Shown here piece by piece: positions 44,701 through 55,354 of a DNA stretch of 64,000 nucleotides. This stretch comes from Dromiciops gliroides (lineage: Eukaryota; Chordata; Mammalia; Microbiotheria; Microbiotheriidae). The stretch spans positions 680,312,314-680,376,313 of the forward strand of contig NC_057862.1 of the NCBI RefSeq assembly GCF_019393635.1, read 5' to 3'. How positions within the stretch are numbered: the stretch's first letter is position 1; each line of letters opens with the position of its first letter. The position numbers and the translations under genes were made by a program. The notes beneath the pieces are model-generated. The model made no database searches and was not told the DNA's origin. It saw only the letters and a program-made list of their open reading frames with translations.

Positions 44701-47700
44701 AGTGCCTTGGGAGTACGGAGGAGCCCCTGTGGAGGAAGGGCCTGGCTCTGGTTCCCTTTCCCTCCTCTGACAAGTCCACCCCGAAGGGGTCAGTTTCTCC
44801 AGGCTTGGTAAAGAGCCCGTCCCAACTTTCTCACGAGAACACAAGTTTCGCTCTGAGTCCAGGCCTGGGCTCTTCTCGGCCCTGGAGTCCATGTGGCTTA
44901 GGAACTCAGTGTGTGAAAATTTATAAATAGCCCTTTGTTTCCCGCGATCAATATTATTCTCCTGTTTCCTGTTCCCTGTCCATGCCCCAGATAGGTGGGG
45001 AGCATCATAGTGACACGCACTGGCTCTGGCCTGGGGCGTAGAGCTCACTGACTCTCAGCCTTGCCTGCCCGCCTCCCCCCAGTGTCTGTCTGGGTGGCCA
45101 CGCTCCGCCGATGGGGTGGGCACCTGCCCTCCCCTGCCCTCAGCTCCTTGGGGACCTGCCTCCCTTCTCAGGACCTTCTTCCAGGGCAGGGTTGGCCAGA
45201 GGGGGTCTTGGCCTCTCCTCCCCCACCTTAGTTCAGATAAGTCACAGGAAAGTGGAATGGACCGTTAACTACTTCCTCTTATACCTCCTTGCCAACTGGC
45301 ACAGGCTCTTTGTGTGTCTGTGCTGAGATCGGGCTGGGAAAGCAGGGTGTTTCAGGGAAGCTAGGATCTCAGCTGGTGAAGGGCAGCCCGGCAAGGAACC
45401 GGAAAACTCTGCCCTTCTAAATAGTCATAAAATTAGCCGGCTCCAACAAAAGCACTGGCGAAAGGTCGCTTTGAGCACGAGGGGCTTCAAACGCCAGCTG
45501 CCCAGAGAAGCTGGGTTCAGATCCAGCTCCGGCTTTCCCTAGCTCAGTAACCTTGGCTAAGTGACCTAAGCACCCCTAACTCAGTTTTCTCACCTGTAAA
45601 ATGAAAAAAGGGTGCCCTAGATGTCCTCTGTGGCTCTAGATTTATGATCGGACAAAAGAAGGCGAGGGAAGACGGCAATTAGCAAGAAGGTGAGGGTGAG
45701 CCTGAGTGTATGTGTCTGTATAGGGAGGGGTCCTGGGTGAGATTCAGAGTAGAATTCTCATTACTGCCCTTTCTGGACACCCCCCCCCCCCTTTACACAG
45801 TATTATGAAGCAGGTAGCATGTTGCCTTTATAGGGGGGAAGACCTGGGTTCAACTCCTCCTCCTCATAATTGCTAGCTTTCTAACTTTGGAAATGTCACG
45901 GAACCTCTCTGAACCTCAGTTTCTTCATCAGTACAATGGGGCCAGGCCTGGGCTATTATTATATAGCACCTATCACAACCTAGGGTTGTTGTGAGGTCCT
46001 GGTGAGATAATAGACATAAAGTACTTGGCACAAATGAAAGTAGGATATAAATTAAATGCCCGTTATCATTAGCATAGCAGATTAAATGCTGAGTTTGGAG
46101 ACAGGAGGCTCTTGATTCAATTTCCCATTATGGGTAAATCACCTCTCCAAGTTTACCCCTCTAAGGGCCATTCTCTTCCCCCTTTTTTTTTGGTGAGGCA
46201 AATGGGGTTAAGTGACTTGCCCGGGGTCACACAGCTAGTAAGTGTGTAAAGTGTCTGAGGCCGGATTTGAACTCAGGTCCTCCTGAATCCAGGGCCAGTG
46301 CTCTAGCTCTATCCACTGCGCCACCTAGCTGCCCCAAATATACTTCTTTGTTTTTTTAATTTTTTTTATTTTGCGGGTCAATGGGGGTTAAGTGACTTGA
46401 CCAGGGTCACACAGCTAGTAAGTGTCAAGTGTCTGAGGCTGGATTTGAACTCAGGAACTCCTGAATCCAGGGCCGGTGCTTTATACACTGTGCCTCCTAG
46501 CCGTCCCCTACTCTCTTCCCCTTTAAAGTAGAGATAGTCAAAGTATCACAGATCTAGGGTTAGAAAGGACCCCCTTCCCCCAGGTCATCTAGTTCCAATT
46601 TGCTCAGAGAGGTTAAGCAACTTGCCTGGGGTCACCCAGCGAGTAGATTCTGAATTTGGGACTGGAGTCATACATTTTCAGCTGGAATTCACTGGCCATA
46701 GACACGTGAGCAGAGTGAGACCCAGAGAGGGAAGAGGGACTTGCCTATGGAGATCTAGCTAGTCAAGGCCAGTTGGGTCTAGAAACTAGGTCTTCTTCTT
46801 TTTACAACCCTGCCTCAGGTCCCCTCATCTTTCTGATCAGCTTCTTCTCCTTTTCACGGAATAAATACTTCTAAATGTTCAGGAGACTGTAAGCTCACAG
46901 AGGGCAGGGATTGTGTCATCATTGACTTTGTATCTTCAGAGCCTACCGTCGTGTCTGGCCCCTAGCATTAGAATGTAAGGTCATTGAGGGCAGGAATGGT
47001 TACATTTCAGTGCTTGTTAATTTGGCCTAAACATCTTCCTTTGTTAAAGGATGGTAGCGGGTTGGCAGAGTGAAGAGTGCGCTGGGTTTGGAATCAGGAG
47101 CTAATATATTCAGCAACAACAAAGGCTGACATAGAGCACTTACTATGTGCCTGGCACTGTGCTTAGCACTTTACAAATATGATCTCATTCGATCCTCACA
47201 ACAACCCTATTGGGTAGGGGCTATTATTACAGCCATTTTGCAGGTAAGGAAACTGAGGCAGAAAGTGGTTAAGTGACTTGCCCAGGGTCACACAGATAGT
47301 CAGTGAGTAATGGTGGATTTGAGCACTGTCCGTTGCCCCACCTAGCCAGTCACTTTACTCATCTAGAGCTCATTTTTCTTCTATGAAAAAGGAGAGGGTT
47401 GGACTGGATGAATTCTCAGGTCACTCCCAGCTAGAGATCTATGATCCTACATGCACTTTGAAAAGATCCTAACTTTAAAGCTAGGGGGTTTGGTGAGTTT
47501 TGACTGATTTCTCCTACCCAGAGTAAAAGCCTCAGGAGCGGTCAGACTCTTCCCCCCCCCCCCCCGCAGCATGGGGCAAAGCTAATGGCATCTCTCTCAA
47601 CCCTCCCCACCCCTTCAGCTCAGGGATCAGTGGGGCACCTGTTGGAATATTGACTGGGCAGCTGGACCACTTCGGTGATGGCTTCAGGATTCCTCTTGGC

Positions 47701-50700
47701 CATGCCACACATGTCCAGCTTGTGATAACACTCCTCTTGTACCTCGGAGATCATCCTCTGGAATGTGGAACATCTCCGAATGGCCAAGAAGACCTTGGAG
47801 GTGACACCATTGGCGATGCACTTCAGACTTTCTTTGACGAAGGCCTTTCCCTGAAAGGTCCATGAGAGAAAGGAGGCATTTAGCATACACTGGGACCATT
47901 CCACTCTACAAGCATTTATTAAACACCCACTGTTTGCAAGGCACTGTGTGATGTGTAGGGGACAGAGCAAGAGGAAGAAAAGAAAAAATAAATGATGACT
48001 ACTGGAGAGATACAACATAGATAACAGCAAGTAATTAGAAAGTATGCTCAAAGAAATCTGACGGCATGCTCATAATGGTGGGGGGCGGTATGGTGGAAAT
48101 CAAGAAAGACCCTCAAGCAGGAAGTTTGATCTGAGCCATGAAAGAAGTAGGGGATCCCAAAAGGGAAAAGTGAGGAGGGTGTTTATTCCAGGCATGCAGG
48201 ATCAGTTGGGCAAAGTCATGGAGATGGGAAATGGCTTGTGCTGTGTGAAGAAAAAGCAGTCTGGCTGGACTTGGAAGACCATGAGGAGGGGAGTGACATG
48301 AAATCTGCCTGGAGTCTGATAGGAAAGGGCTTAGGCAATAGGGAGACCTTGAACCTTCTTGAGAAGAAGGGAAGGGGAAAGACCTTTGCTTTGGTAGTTG
48401 TGTCAAGGATGGATTCGAGATGGGGAGAGGCTGATAGCAGAGAGAGCAACTGGGTAGTAATGGCAACTATTGAGAGGAGGAATGATGTGACCCAGGCTGG
48501 TGGCCAGAACGTCACTCATCTTGTCCAACCTCTGGGTTTTACTGATGAGGAAACTGGGTGTCAGGTGGAATAACTGGCTCATGGGCACAAAGGGAGGTAG
48601 CAGCAGAGCAAGAATTAGAATATGACTCCTCCAGAGCCATTCAATCAGCCTCATGCCCAGGGGCTCATCTTCATTTAATCCCTAGGTCCTGGCCACTGGA
48701 GAAATAAAAGTAGCTGACCCTTTTCTGTCTCTGTAGACTTAACAAAGTACTCACAGCATCTCTGTGAAGGAGGTGGCGCAGTGATTATTAACAGCTATCC
48801 TTTACATGGGTCAGCCAGGTGCCACAGGGGAGAGAGAGATAGGCTAGGAGTCAGGAAGCCCTGAGTTCAAATCTAGCCTCACATATTTACTAGCTGTGTG
48901 ACCCTGAGCAAATCACTTAACCCTGTTTGCTTCAGTTTCCTCCTCTGTCAAATAAGCTGGAAAATGAAATGGCAAACCCCTCCTGTATCTTTGCCAGGAA
49001 AACCCCAAATGGGGGTCACAAAGACTTGGGCACGACTGACAAACAACAAAATCATTTACATAATGCTTTAAGGTTTACAAAGCACTTTAAGATATCTCAT
49101 TTGATTCTCACAACCGCCTTGGGAGGGAGGTGTTGTTATTATCCTCATTTTAGAGATGAGTAAAGTAAGGCATAGAACATTCAGGTAACTTGCCCAGGGT
49201 CACATGGCTAATAAAAGTCTGGGGCAGGATTTGAATTGTATTCTCCCTCCAGGTCCAGCTTTTTATTCATAGTGCTACCTACTGCCTCATTAGTAAAGAG
49301 AAAGGTAGCCATGTGTGGAGAAGATGCTGAATTTAGGAATACTCAGGTTAGAATCCTGTCTCTGACACTTGCTAGCTGTGTGACCTTGGCCAAGTCACTT
49401 GACCTTTGTAAGCCTTGGGTTCCTCAGCTACAAAATGAGGGTGGAAACCATACCTACCTCCCTGCCTCAAATGAGATTATGTCAGTAAAGTGCTAAGAAA
49501 GCCTTAAGGGATGAGAACCACATTAGGGGTACTAGTGGAGGGAGCTTCTACAGTTAGGAAATGGGCTCCCTGGTTCTGATAAGGGAGCTTTAGCCTAATC
49601 TTACCCAGAAGTAGCCCTCCTTGCTCACACTGGCCATTATCCTTAACTGTGTCCACAGTCTCCCTTCCCCCCACAATGCTGCCCCACCTCCACCCTGGAA
49701 TCCTACTCCTTTCCCAGATCTTCTCTCCATGTTGTCTTCCCCCAGCAGAATGTAGCTCTTGGAGGGCAGGAGCTGACCCTGCCTGTTTGTATTTGTATAC
49801 CCAACCCTTGGTACAATGCCTCCCATGTAGTGACTGCTTCCTACCTACTTTATCTAGCTCTCCATCTTACTAGAGTGGGGCTTCCAAGGCTTTTTCCCTT
49901 GCCCTTGCTGTCTCAGTATCCTGGCATGTATTGGAGTCCTCACTCTAGTAAAACAGCACCCTCCAGGGCCAACGGACACGGCGCTGGGTGTAAACAGGGC
50001 ACCATGCCAAGCTGGGGCTGTCAGTGAACCGTCTGAGCCCACAGGAGGGCTGGGAGGTGGTTAATGTAAGTCTACTGGAGCATCCCAGCCCCACCCCATC
50101 CCCTGGAGTTGTCATGAGGAAGGAAAGGAAGTGATATTAGGGAGAAATGTGAAAATCCCCCATAGATTTAGAGGCACCTCAGAAGCTACTTTAACCCTTC
50201 GAGGAAAGAGATTCACCACTTGGCTGTTTCCAGAAGGAAAATCACTCAGTTCCTAGTTCTTATCCCCAGGAGAAAAGGAATAATTCATGGGCTTATAACA
50301 AGAAGGAAGTTATTTTTCTGCTCCCCCCCATCTCAATCCCCTCCCCAGGATCACAGGATCCTCAGTTAGAGTTGAAGAAGACCTAAGAGGTCATAGCTCC
50401 CCCCCTAACCAGTTTAACAGAAGAGGAAACTGAGGCTCAGAAAGAGTGGCAGAAGCAGACTTTGAACTAAGGTGCTTTAAGCCCCAATACAGCTCTTTCC
50501 ACTACTCCATAGTCAGCCCACGTCAAAGACCTGAGATCCAGCATCGGAGTGAAGATCGGAATCTTTGGACAAAAAGGTGATTGCTAAACAAAGTAACTGT
50601 GGGTAGGGAAGGGGTAGAGGAAGACATAGGAGAAGACAGCCTCTGTGCTGTCTTCCATCCAACCATCTGCCTCCATTAAGGAACAGTGGTTAGTACTGAA

Positions 50701-53700
50701 TCGAGGGAATCCTTCCTCCCCAAAGTCCTTACCTGAGTATCAAATTTCGCAGCACTGTACAGGAAGGATTTGCAGATGTCATACATCCCATCAGTGTCAC
50801 AGGTGGAGTTTTCCAGGCATGCAAATGCTCCACAGCCCACTTGCAGAGCGCTGTTGAGGCATCGGACCACCTCGGCTGAAAGAGAAGAGACCATGTTCCT
50901 CAGTAGGGGTGGGAGTGGCATCCAGTCTGTGGCACCCAGGTAGAGTCTGGTATCTTAGGGAGGGAGAACCCAGACAAGAAGTCTGTGGTAAACACCAGCC
51001 TTGGATTCAGGAGGACCTGAATTCAAATTTGGCCTCAGACACTTGACACTTACTAGCTGTGTGACCCTGGGCAAGTCACTTAACCCTCATTGCCCCACCA
51101 AAAAAAAAAAGGGAAGGGAATAATCATTTTGAAGCACCTACTATGTGCTAGGCAGGTAGGCACTGTAATTATTCCTATTTTACAGATGAAGAAACTGAGT
51201 CAGACAAGTTAAGTGACCTATTCAGGGTCACTCAGCTAATAAATGTTTGAGGTCAGGTTTGAACTCAGGTCTTCCTGACTCCAGGTTCAGGGCTTTATCC
51301 ACTAGTGGCCTCTAGACATGAAACCAATGGATGACTCCAGTTCTGTCATACTGGGACAGCTGCTGCAATGACCAGGGGAGGAGGGGAGATGGAATCCAAA
51401 AGACTGAGAGGCAAGAGTCCATCCAACCAGGAGCTTTTCCTCCTCATCTGAATGTCACAGAAAATAGGATCCTAAGACCTAAGATACTGACCTTTGAGGT
51501 TCAGTGGGTTTGGGAGTCAGGAAGACCAGGATTCAAATTCTATGTCAGACATTACTAGCTGTGAGGCCATATACAACGCATTTCTTCACCTTTCTAAAAG
51601 GTTCTTTCCTGCACTAAATCTACCATCCAGTGAGAAACACAGAGGTTACCTTGTCCAAAGTCACACTAAATGGGATCCAGATGTAAGATCTGAATTCAGG
51701 TCCTCTGATTCCAAATGGAAATCCTTTCCAACTAAAGCCTAAGTTTAATTCTACAGAGGAAAGGGAAAGACAGGGGAGAATGTATCCCCCCCCCCAAAAA
51801 AAAGCCTGTGATTAAGAATCAGAAGCCTCACTAGCTGTACCACTTTGGCCAAGTAATTTATATCACCTCTCCAAGTCTCAGTTTCTCCATCTGTAATCAG
51901 GGTAATGACACTATCCATAACACCTAGCTCACAGAGCTGCTGGGAAGAAAGGGCTTTGCCCAATTGTTACAGAAATGTGAGCAGTTATTATCTAACCGTT
52001 GCTGGTGTCTTAGGCTCAAAGAGTCAGAGCTGAAAGGGATTTCAGAGGCCATTAAACCAAGTCAGAGGAAAGTGACCCCCAAGAACATGAGGTGACTTGC
52101 CCAGGGTCACACAGTCAGGGGTACACTTTGAACCCAGGTCCTCCACTGTCCCACAATGCCTCCCTTTTCTCAGGCTTTCCAGGCATTACCTTTATGGCTT
52201 AGGACACATTCTAAGGACTTGTATAAGTTCAGACAGTAGGGATGACTGCACTTAGGTAATGGGGGGTGAGGAAGGAAAGCCAGTTTTGCTCTAGGGAGCT
52301 CATTCAACAACTTTAGAGAAAGTCCAAATCTGTTTTTTTCATTGATGGGAAACTCCCAGTTTGAAAAGATCCTTCACCAATGCCAATCAGAAACTCCTCT
52401 GGGACTTAGCATCTTAGAGAATTACCCAGGGGTGCTGAGAAGTTCGATGGCCCGCTCAGGGTCACACAGCAAGTAAGTGTGAGAAAAGGCAGGAACTGAA
52501 CCAAGGTCTTCTGGACTCAAAGTCCAAACCTTGGGAGGGAGCACGGGAAATGAAGAAAACCGGTTTTGGAGTTTGAAGATCCGGGTTCCAATTCTGATTT
52601 TTCCACATACTACTTCCATGACCTTGGGCCGATCACTACCCAGTCTCTGGACTCAATTTTCTCATCTCTAAAATGAGGGGCTTGCCCAGATGCCTTCTGC
52701 CTTTAGCTCCCATTCCATGTTCCTTCCAGCCACTGCCTCACACTGTCTCCCACATAGTCACAGGAGTGCAGCCAACGATTCCCCACATCCACCTGTGAAG
52801 CCATCCGGCCCCTGGGCTGCCCAAGTCACATTCACCTTTGGATCGGCAAAAAGGGACTAGAGCCAGCTAGTATTTTTCCCTAGTCCCCCCATGATAGAGT
52901 CTGCTCCGAGTAAAACACAGATTCATTCATTCACATTCTCTCTCTCTCTGAAGACATTAAAAGCCTTATTTAGGAGAAACACAGGTGTGGAGTAATGAGT
53001 CCAAGGACCCCGTTGTGCAAGACTGGGAGAAAACCGCAAGCTGAAAACTTGCACGAGGGTTTTTGCATTCTGAATAAGATCTCCCATAAAAGTAATTACT
53101 CCCCTCCAGAAGGTTGGGGGGGGGCGTTCTGGCAGGCAGCTCAGTTAGAAGCTCTGCAGCCTCCATTCCACAGGATTCTCCCCGGAGATCAAAAGCTTCC
53201 AGGGTTCGGTTGGGCTTCCCCGCCCCTCCCCCTCCCCAGCCTCTGGGATGCTACAAGTCATTTCCCTAATTATAGATTTCCACGGGTTCAAATGATAACT
53301 TTGCTCGCAGCAGTTTTAATATGCATTAGGACTGCTATTGTCTTAGGCTGGCTGGAGCTGGGAGGGAATCGCTGAATTTCTATAGCAACCAAAGTACAAA
53401 AGGAAATGGGACCTTTGCCCAGGGACCTACTACTCTCCAGTGGGCTGGGGGAGGGTGGAGGTGGGGAAGAAGGAAGCAGGACAATTTCTGGGGCAAAGCT
53501 ACCGATCTGACACCTGCTGTCACCACTGGGATACCAGTGCATCCTCGGTTCAAATCCCAGTCTGCCGCTTACTAGCTGTGGGACCTGGGTTCAAATCCTG
53601 CCTATCAAATCCTGTTATCTTGGTTAAGCCATTTCACCTCTCTTAAAGGAAGGGGTCAGACTAGATGAACTGAGTTCAATCTCCAAGCCTGGGATCCCTT

Positions 53701-55085
53701 TCCTTCTCTAGGCATCTGTTTTCTGCTCTGAAATCGAAGCGGGTTGCAATAGGTGAGCTCTCAGGATTGATCGACTGTAGTTTGAAATCTGATTCTGGGA
53801 TTATACATCCATGCTGATGTTTCAGGCTGAGGTGGAAAGCTCTCTGGATCGGGAGTCAGAGAAGCCTAATTTGGACCCTGGCTTTGATGCTTGCTCCCTT
53901 TGTGACCTTGAGCTAGTCACTTCCCATTATGGAGTCTCAGTTTCCTTCTCTGTGAAATGAGAGAGGCTCGGGCTAGATGCTCTTAAGTTCCCCACCAGCT
54001 CCTCATCTACGCTAGTGCTCTGACTTAGGGAAGGGAGGATGGGGGGCGGGGGAGGGAAGGGATGGATGGTTCCCCAGAGGCCGGAGAACAGAGAGAGGGT
54101 GCTTGGGTACCAGAGGGGGAACAAGGGTGTGGAGATAAAACCGGGGCCAGAGAGATCCATGCTGACTCCTAATGACCCTTAACCCTTTAGAGACAAAGGC
54201 AATAGGCAAAGAACTGCTTCGGAAGCTGGGACTAGAGAGTCCTTTCACTCAAACAGCTGCAGTTTGGGGGGAAAAAAGAAAAAAAAGGTTTTTTTTCGTC
54301 ATGTGATGAACGCAAGGTCTGGGGAGAGGGAATGTGCTTCTCTTTGAATTATCCTCGATGACCCATCATTCCTGAGGGTTCAAGGAATTTTTTTCCTTTT
54401 CATTTGAGCATGTGCTCTCTGCAAGACTGAGGATGCCAAGTGTTTTTTTTTTTTTTTCTTTCTTCGCTAATGGGGGCTTGGGTTGCATCAGCCTGTCCAG
54501 GTCTCACCTTCAGAGCCAGTCCCTGCGAAGCGCTGAGAGCGTGCCTGGAAACACTCCCCACGCCCCCTCCCCAGCCCTCCTCCCAGCAGGGTACGTGCCA
54601 GATTACAGGCGATCAGACTGAGAGGCTTATGCAACGAAATACCCCCTCAGCCCGGGCTCGCCTCCTCGCTGGCTTCTCCGTCAGTCGCATAGAAATCCAT
54701 TAGACAAAGGCGGTCCGCTTCCTGGGGCTATTGGATTACCCCCGCCCGCCCGCCCGCCTGCCCGCGGCTTTGGGGCCATCGGGCATGAATGAAGCACGTT
54801 GCGGAGCCCCGACCGGCCGGCCGGCACCGGCAGCCGCAGCCGCGTTATCGGGAGAGCAGGGGGAAGTAGGACAGCTCTGGGGCGGAGGGCGAGGGAGGGG
54901 TAGGGGAGGTCGGGGGTAAGGGCGGGGTGCCCGGTGCCCGGTGCCCGGCTCCCGGCCGGCCGCTTACCTGAGCTCTGAGCCGCCACCCGGGGCTTCCTGG
55001 GGTTCACCGAGTCATTCTGCTCCGACTCGGTGGCTGCGGACGCGCCGATCACCAGCACCAGCAGCACGGCGGAGTTGTGGAGCAT
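41506..55085 (-). CDS. STC1: Stanniocalcin-1, four coding exons (genomic span ATG to stop)
   Basis: This gene encodes a secreted homodimeric glycoprotein hormone. In mammals it acts as an autocrine/paracrine regulator of calcium and phosphate handling. The spliced CDS, join of complement 54968-55085, 50733-50875, 47639-47850 and 41506-41776, is 744 nt and gives 247 aa, the length of the known mammalian protein. I see a hydrophobic signal peptide (about residues 1-17) and a basic pro-site (RKPR, 30-33). The N-glycosylation sequon is Asn62-Ser-Thr. All eleven family cysteines are present at 45, 54, 59, 65, 74, 98, 114, 128, 135, 170 and 202; Cys202 is the family's inter-chain cysteine. Exon phases are 1, 0 and 2. 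No frameshift or premature stop is present. The most divergent part is the C-terminal tail (about 216-237). Distinction from STC2 rests on overall identity and the short tail without a His-rich stretch. Confidence 0.98.
44700..45320. promoter_or_regulatory. Repeat-free island in intron 3 with a MEF2-type site
   Basis: Single-copy, GC-richer, with CpGs. TTATAAATAG at 44921-44930 is the complement of CTATTTATAA, a full match to the MEF2 consensus YTAWWWWTAR, close to 'cccgcgatcaatattattc'. Enhancer role is inference from motif and lack of repeats. Confidence 0.35.
46180..46337 (-). mobile_element. A-tailed SINE, first of a tandem pair ('aattgcc'-like variant)
   Basis: Minus orientation, 'ggtgaggcaaatggggtt' tail variant, with small internal duplications ('gtaagtgtgtaaag', 'ctctagctctatcc'). 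A ctcttcccc motif before it (about 46169-46180) and after the second SINE (about 46511-46522) looks like a shared target-site duplication around the pair. Confidence 0.88.
46346..46508 (-). mobile_element. A-tailed SINE, second of a tandem pair ('attgcccc'-like variant)
   Basis: Same orientation as its neighbour but with the 'gcgggtcaatgggggtt' tail variant. It ends at the diverged head 'gcctcctagccgtcccc'. Only about eight bases separate the two. Confidence 0.88.
47095..47340 (-). mobile_element. Well-preserved MIR
   Basis: 'gcacttactatgtgcctggcactgtgc', 'gatcctcacaacaaccctattgggtag' and 'gaaactgaggcagaaagtgg' give an almost full MIR in minus orientation. A CR1-tailed SINE fragment in plus orientation follows to 47450. 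Confidence 0.8.
47639..47850 (-). CDS. STC1: STC1 coding exon 3
   Basis: This 212-nt exon encodes residues 88-157 plus two bases of Arg158. It carries cysteines 98, 114, 128 and 135 and the conserved run [14 protein letters not shown]. The acceptor is CCTTTCAG before GGAAAG. The donor is CAG|GTGCCC: the GT is present, but +3 to +6 fit U1 poorly. If intron 3 were retained, the frame would add C-P-T-D-P and stop at 47620-47622. An old L2 relic begins only about 35 bases upstream of the acceptor. Confidence 0.97.
47885..48470 (-). mobile_element. LINE-2 3'-part relic
   Basis: L2 3'-end words ('acaagcatttattaaacacccac') at 47908 begin some 35 bases from the exon 3 acceptor. The L2-like order continues through 'gtttattccaggcatgcagg' to about 48470, minus orientation. 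Confidence 0.65.
48808..49050 (+). mobile_element. RTE-tailed tRNA SINE
   Basis: Diverged head ('gtcagccaggtgccacagg'), 'gtgtgaccctgagcaaatcac' and the tail 'gacttgggcacgactgac...aacaacaa'. Confidence 0.83.
50733..50875 (-). CDS. STC1: STC1 coding exon 2
   Basis: This 143-nt exon encodes residues 40-87. It holds cysteines 45, 54, 59, 65 and 74 and the glycosylated Asn62 (NST). The acceptor is a pyrimidine tract ending TTTCAG and the donor is GTAAGG after codon Gln87, so the junction to exon 3 is phase 0. Reading through the acceptor or donor loses the stanniocalcin homology at once, which fixes both boundaries. Confidence 0.97.
50985..51113 (+). mobile_element. 5'-truncated A-tailed SINE
   Basis: Starts within the head ('aacaccagccttggattcagg'), complete from 'gttcaaatttggcc' on, ends 'cctcattgccccacc' plus an A-run. 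A MIR in minus orientation follows directly (51120-51305). Confidence 0.85.
52780..53420. promoter_or_regulatory. Repeat-free island in intron 1, candidate enhancer
   Basis: About 640 bases without recognisable repeats. Contains TAATTAC (53092-53098), 'taatatgcattagg' and GGTTGCTATAGAAA on the complement of 53377-53390, an RFX X-box-like site. No convincing exon. Regulatory function is inference. Confidence 0.35.
53515..54005 (+). mobile_element. Two CR1-tailed tRNA SINE relics
   Basis: 53515-53700 (with a duplicated 'gttcaaatcc' segment, at 53550 and 53589) and 53835-54005. Each has a head remnant and 'ggctagatgctctt' or 'gactagatgaactgag' type endings. Confidence 0.6.
54968..55085 (-). CDS. 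STC1: STC1 coding exon 1 (signal peptide and pro-region)
   Basis: It starts at the ATG (complement of 55083-55085) and encodes residues 1-39 plus the first base of codon 40. The start is [17 protein letters not shown], a typical signal peptide, followed by an acidic stretch and the RKPR basic site before mature residue 34. The start context has A at -3 and C at +4. No ATG lies between the likely cap site and this one. The exon ends in CTCAG and the donor is GTAAGC (good consensus). It sits inside a CpG-rich region. The same frame stays open upstream through the whole 5' UTR. Confidence 0.97.
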
Positions 55086-55330
55086 TCTCTGAGAAGTTTC
55101 CGCTAAGTTGTCGGGTTTGCTCCCCCTCTCCCCCCTTCCCTCCTTCTCCTCCTCCTCCCCCCTCCTTTCCTCCCGGGCTCTCCCGGCTCGAGAGAAGATG
55201 TGGATCTGGATGCGTTTGGAGGCTGAGGCGGGAGCTGGCGAGGCCGGCGGCTGCGAGCTTGCGTGCGGGCGATGCAGCCGCTGCTGCGCCGGGGCTGGAG
55301 GCGGTGGCACCTTTGGCTTGGACAAACTGG
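55086..55330 (-). other. STC1: STC1 5' untranslated region
   Basis: About 245 nt lie between the ATG and the cap site predicted some 25-30 bases downstream of the TATA box. There is no upstream ATG. On the transcript strand it has short GAG/GGA repeats (around 55142-55160) and short CAG-type runs (around 55270-55290). The frame that enters the STC1 ATG has no stop anywhere in this UTR. The 5' end is inferred, not observed. Confidence 0.7.
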
Positions 55331-55354
55331 GGGCTCCCGAGCAGCACCCAGGGA

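Larger units (their letters stand above)
41777..47638 (-). other. STC1: STC1 intron 3
   Basis: The intron is 5,862 bases. Its donor is the weak GTGCCC and its acceptor is CCCTCAG. It contains MIR and CR1-tailed SINE relics (41850-41960, 42110-42290, 42680-43165, 43640-43800, 44490-44700, 45480-45650, 45810-46080, 46550-46820, 47095-47450), an L2 3'-end relic (43938-44050 minus), two adjacent A-tailed SINEs (46180-46508) and a repeat-free island at 44700-45320. Confidence 0.93.
47851..50732 (-). other. STC1: STC1 intron 2
   Basis: The intron is 2,882 bases, GT-AG. Contents: an L2 relic in minus orientation (about 47885-48470), an RTE-tailed SINE (48808-49050), MIR relics (49055-49280 minus, 49300-49500 plus, 50350-50520 minus) and an L2 3'-end relic (49740-49850 plus). 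I see no ORF or strong regulatory motif. Confidence 0.93.
50876..54967 (-). other. STC1: STC1 intron 1
   Basis: The intron is 4,092 bases, GT-AG. It holds an A-tailed SINE and MIR relic (50985-51310), further MIR-like fragments (51480-51560, 51780-51960, 52020-52170, 52420-52735), two tRNA-headed SINE/MIR relics at 53515-53700 and 53835-54005, and a repeat-free island at about 52780-53420. The last 300 bases near exon 1 are GC-rich. Confidence 0.93.

Noticed and set aside
44921..44930. TTATAAATAG in intron 3 as a cryptic TATA promoter
   Set aside because: No downstream exon or start-site context; the match to a MEF2 site explains it better.
47641..47850. Plus-strand open frame over exon 3 (47650-47865)
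   Set aside because: Antisense shadow of the conserved STC1 exon.
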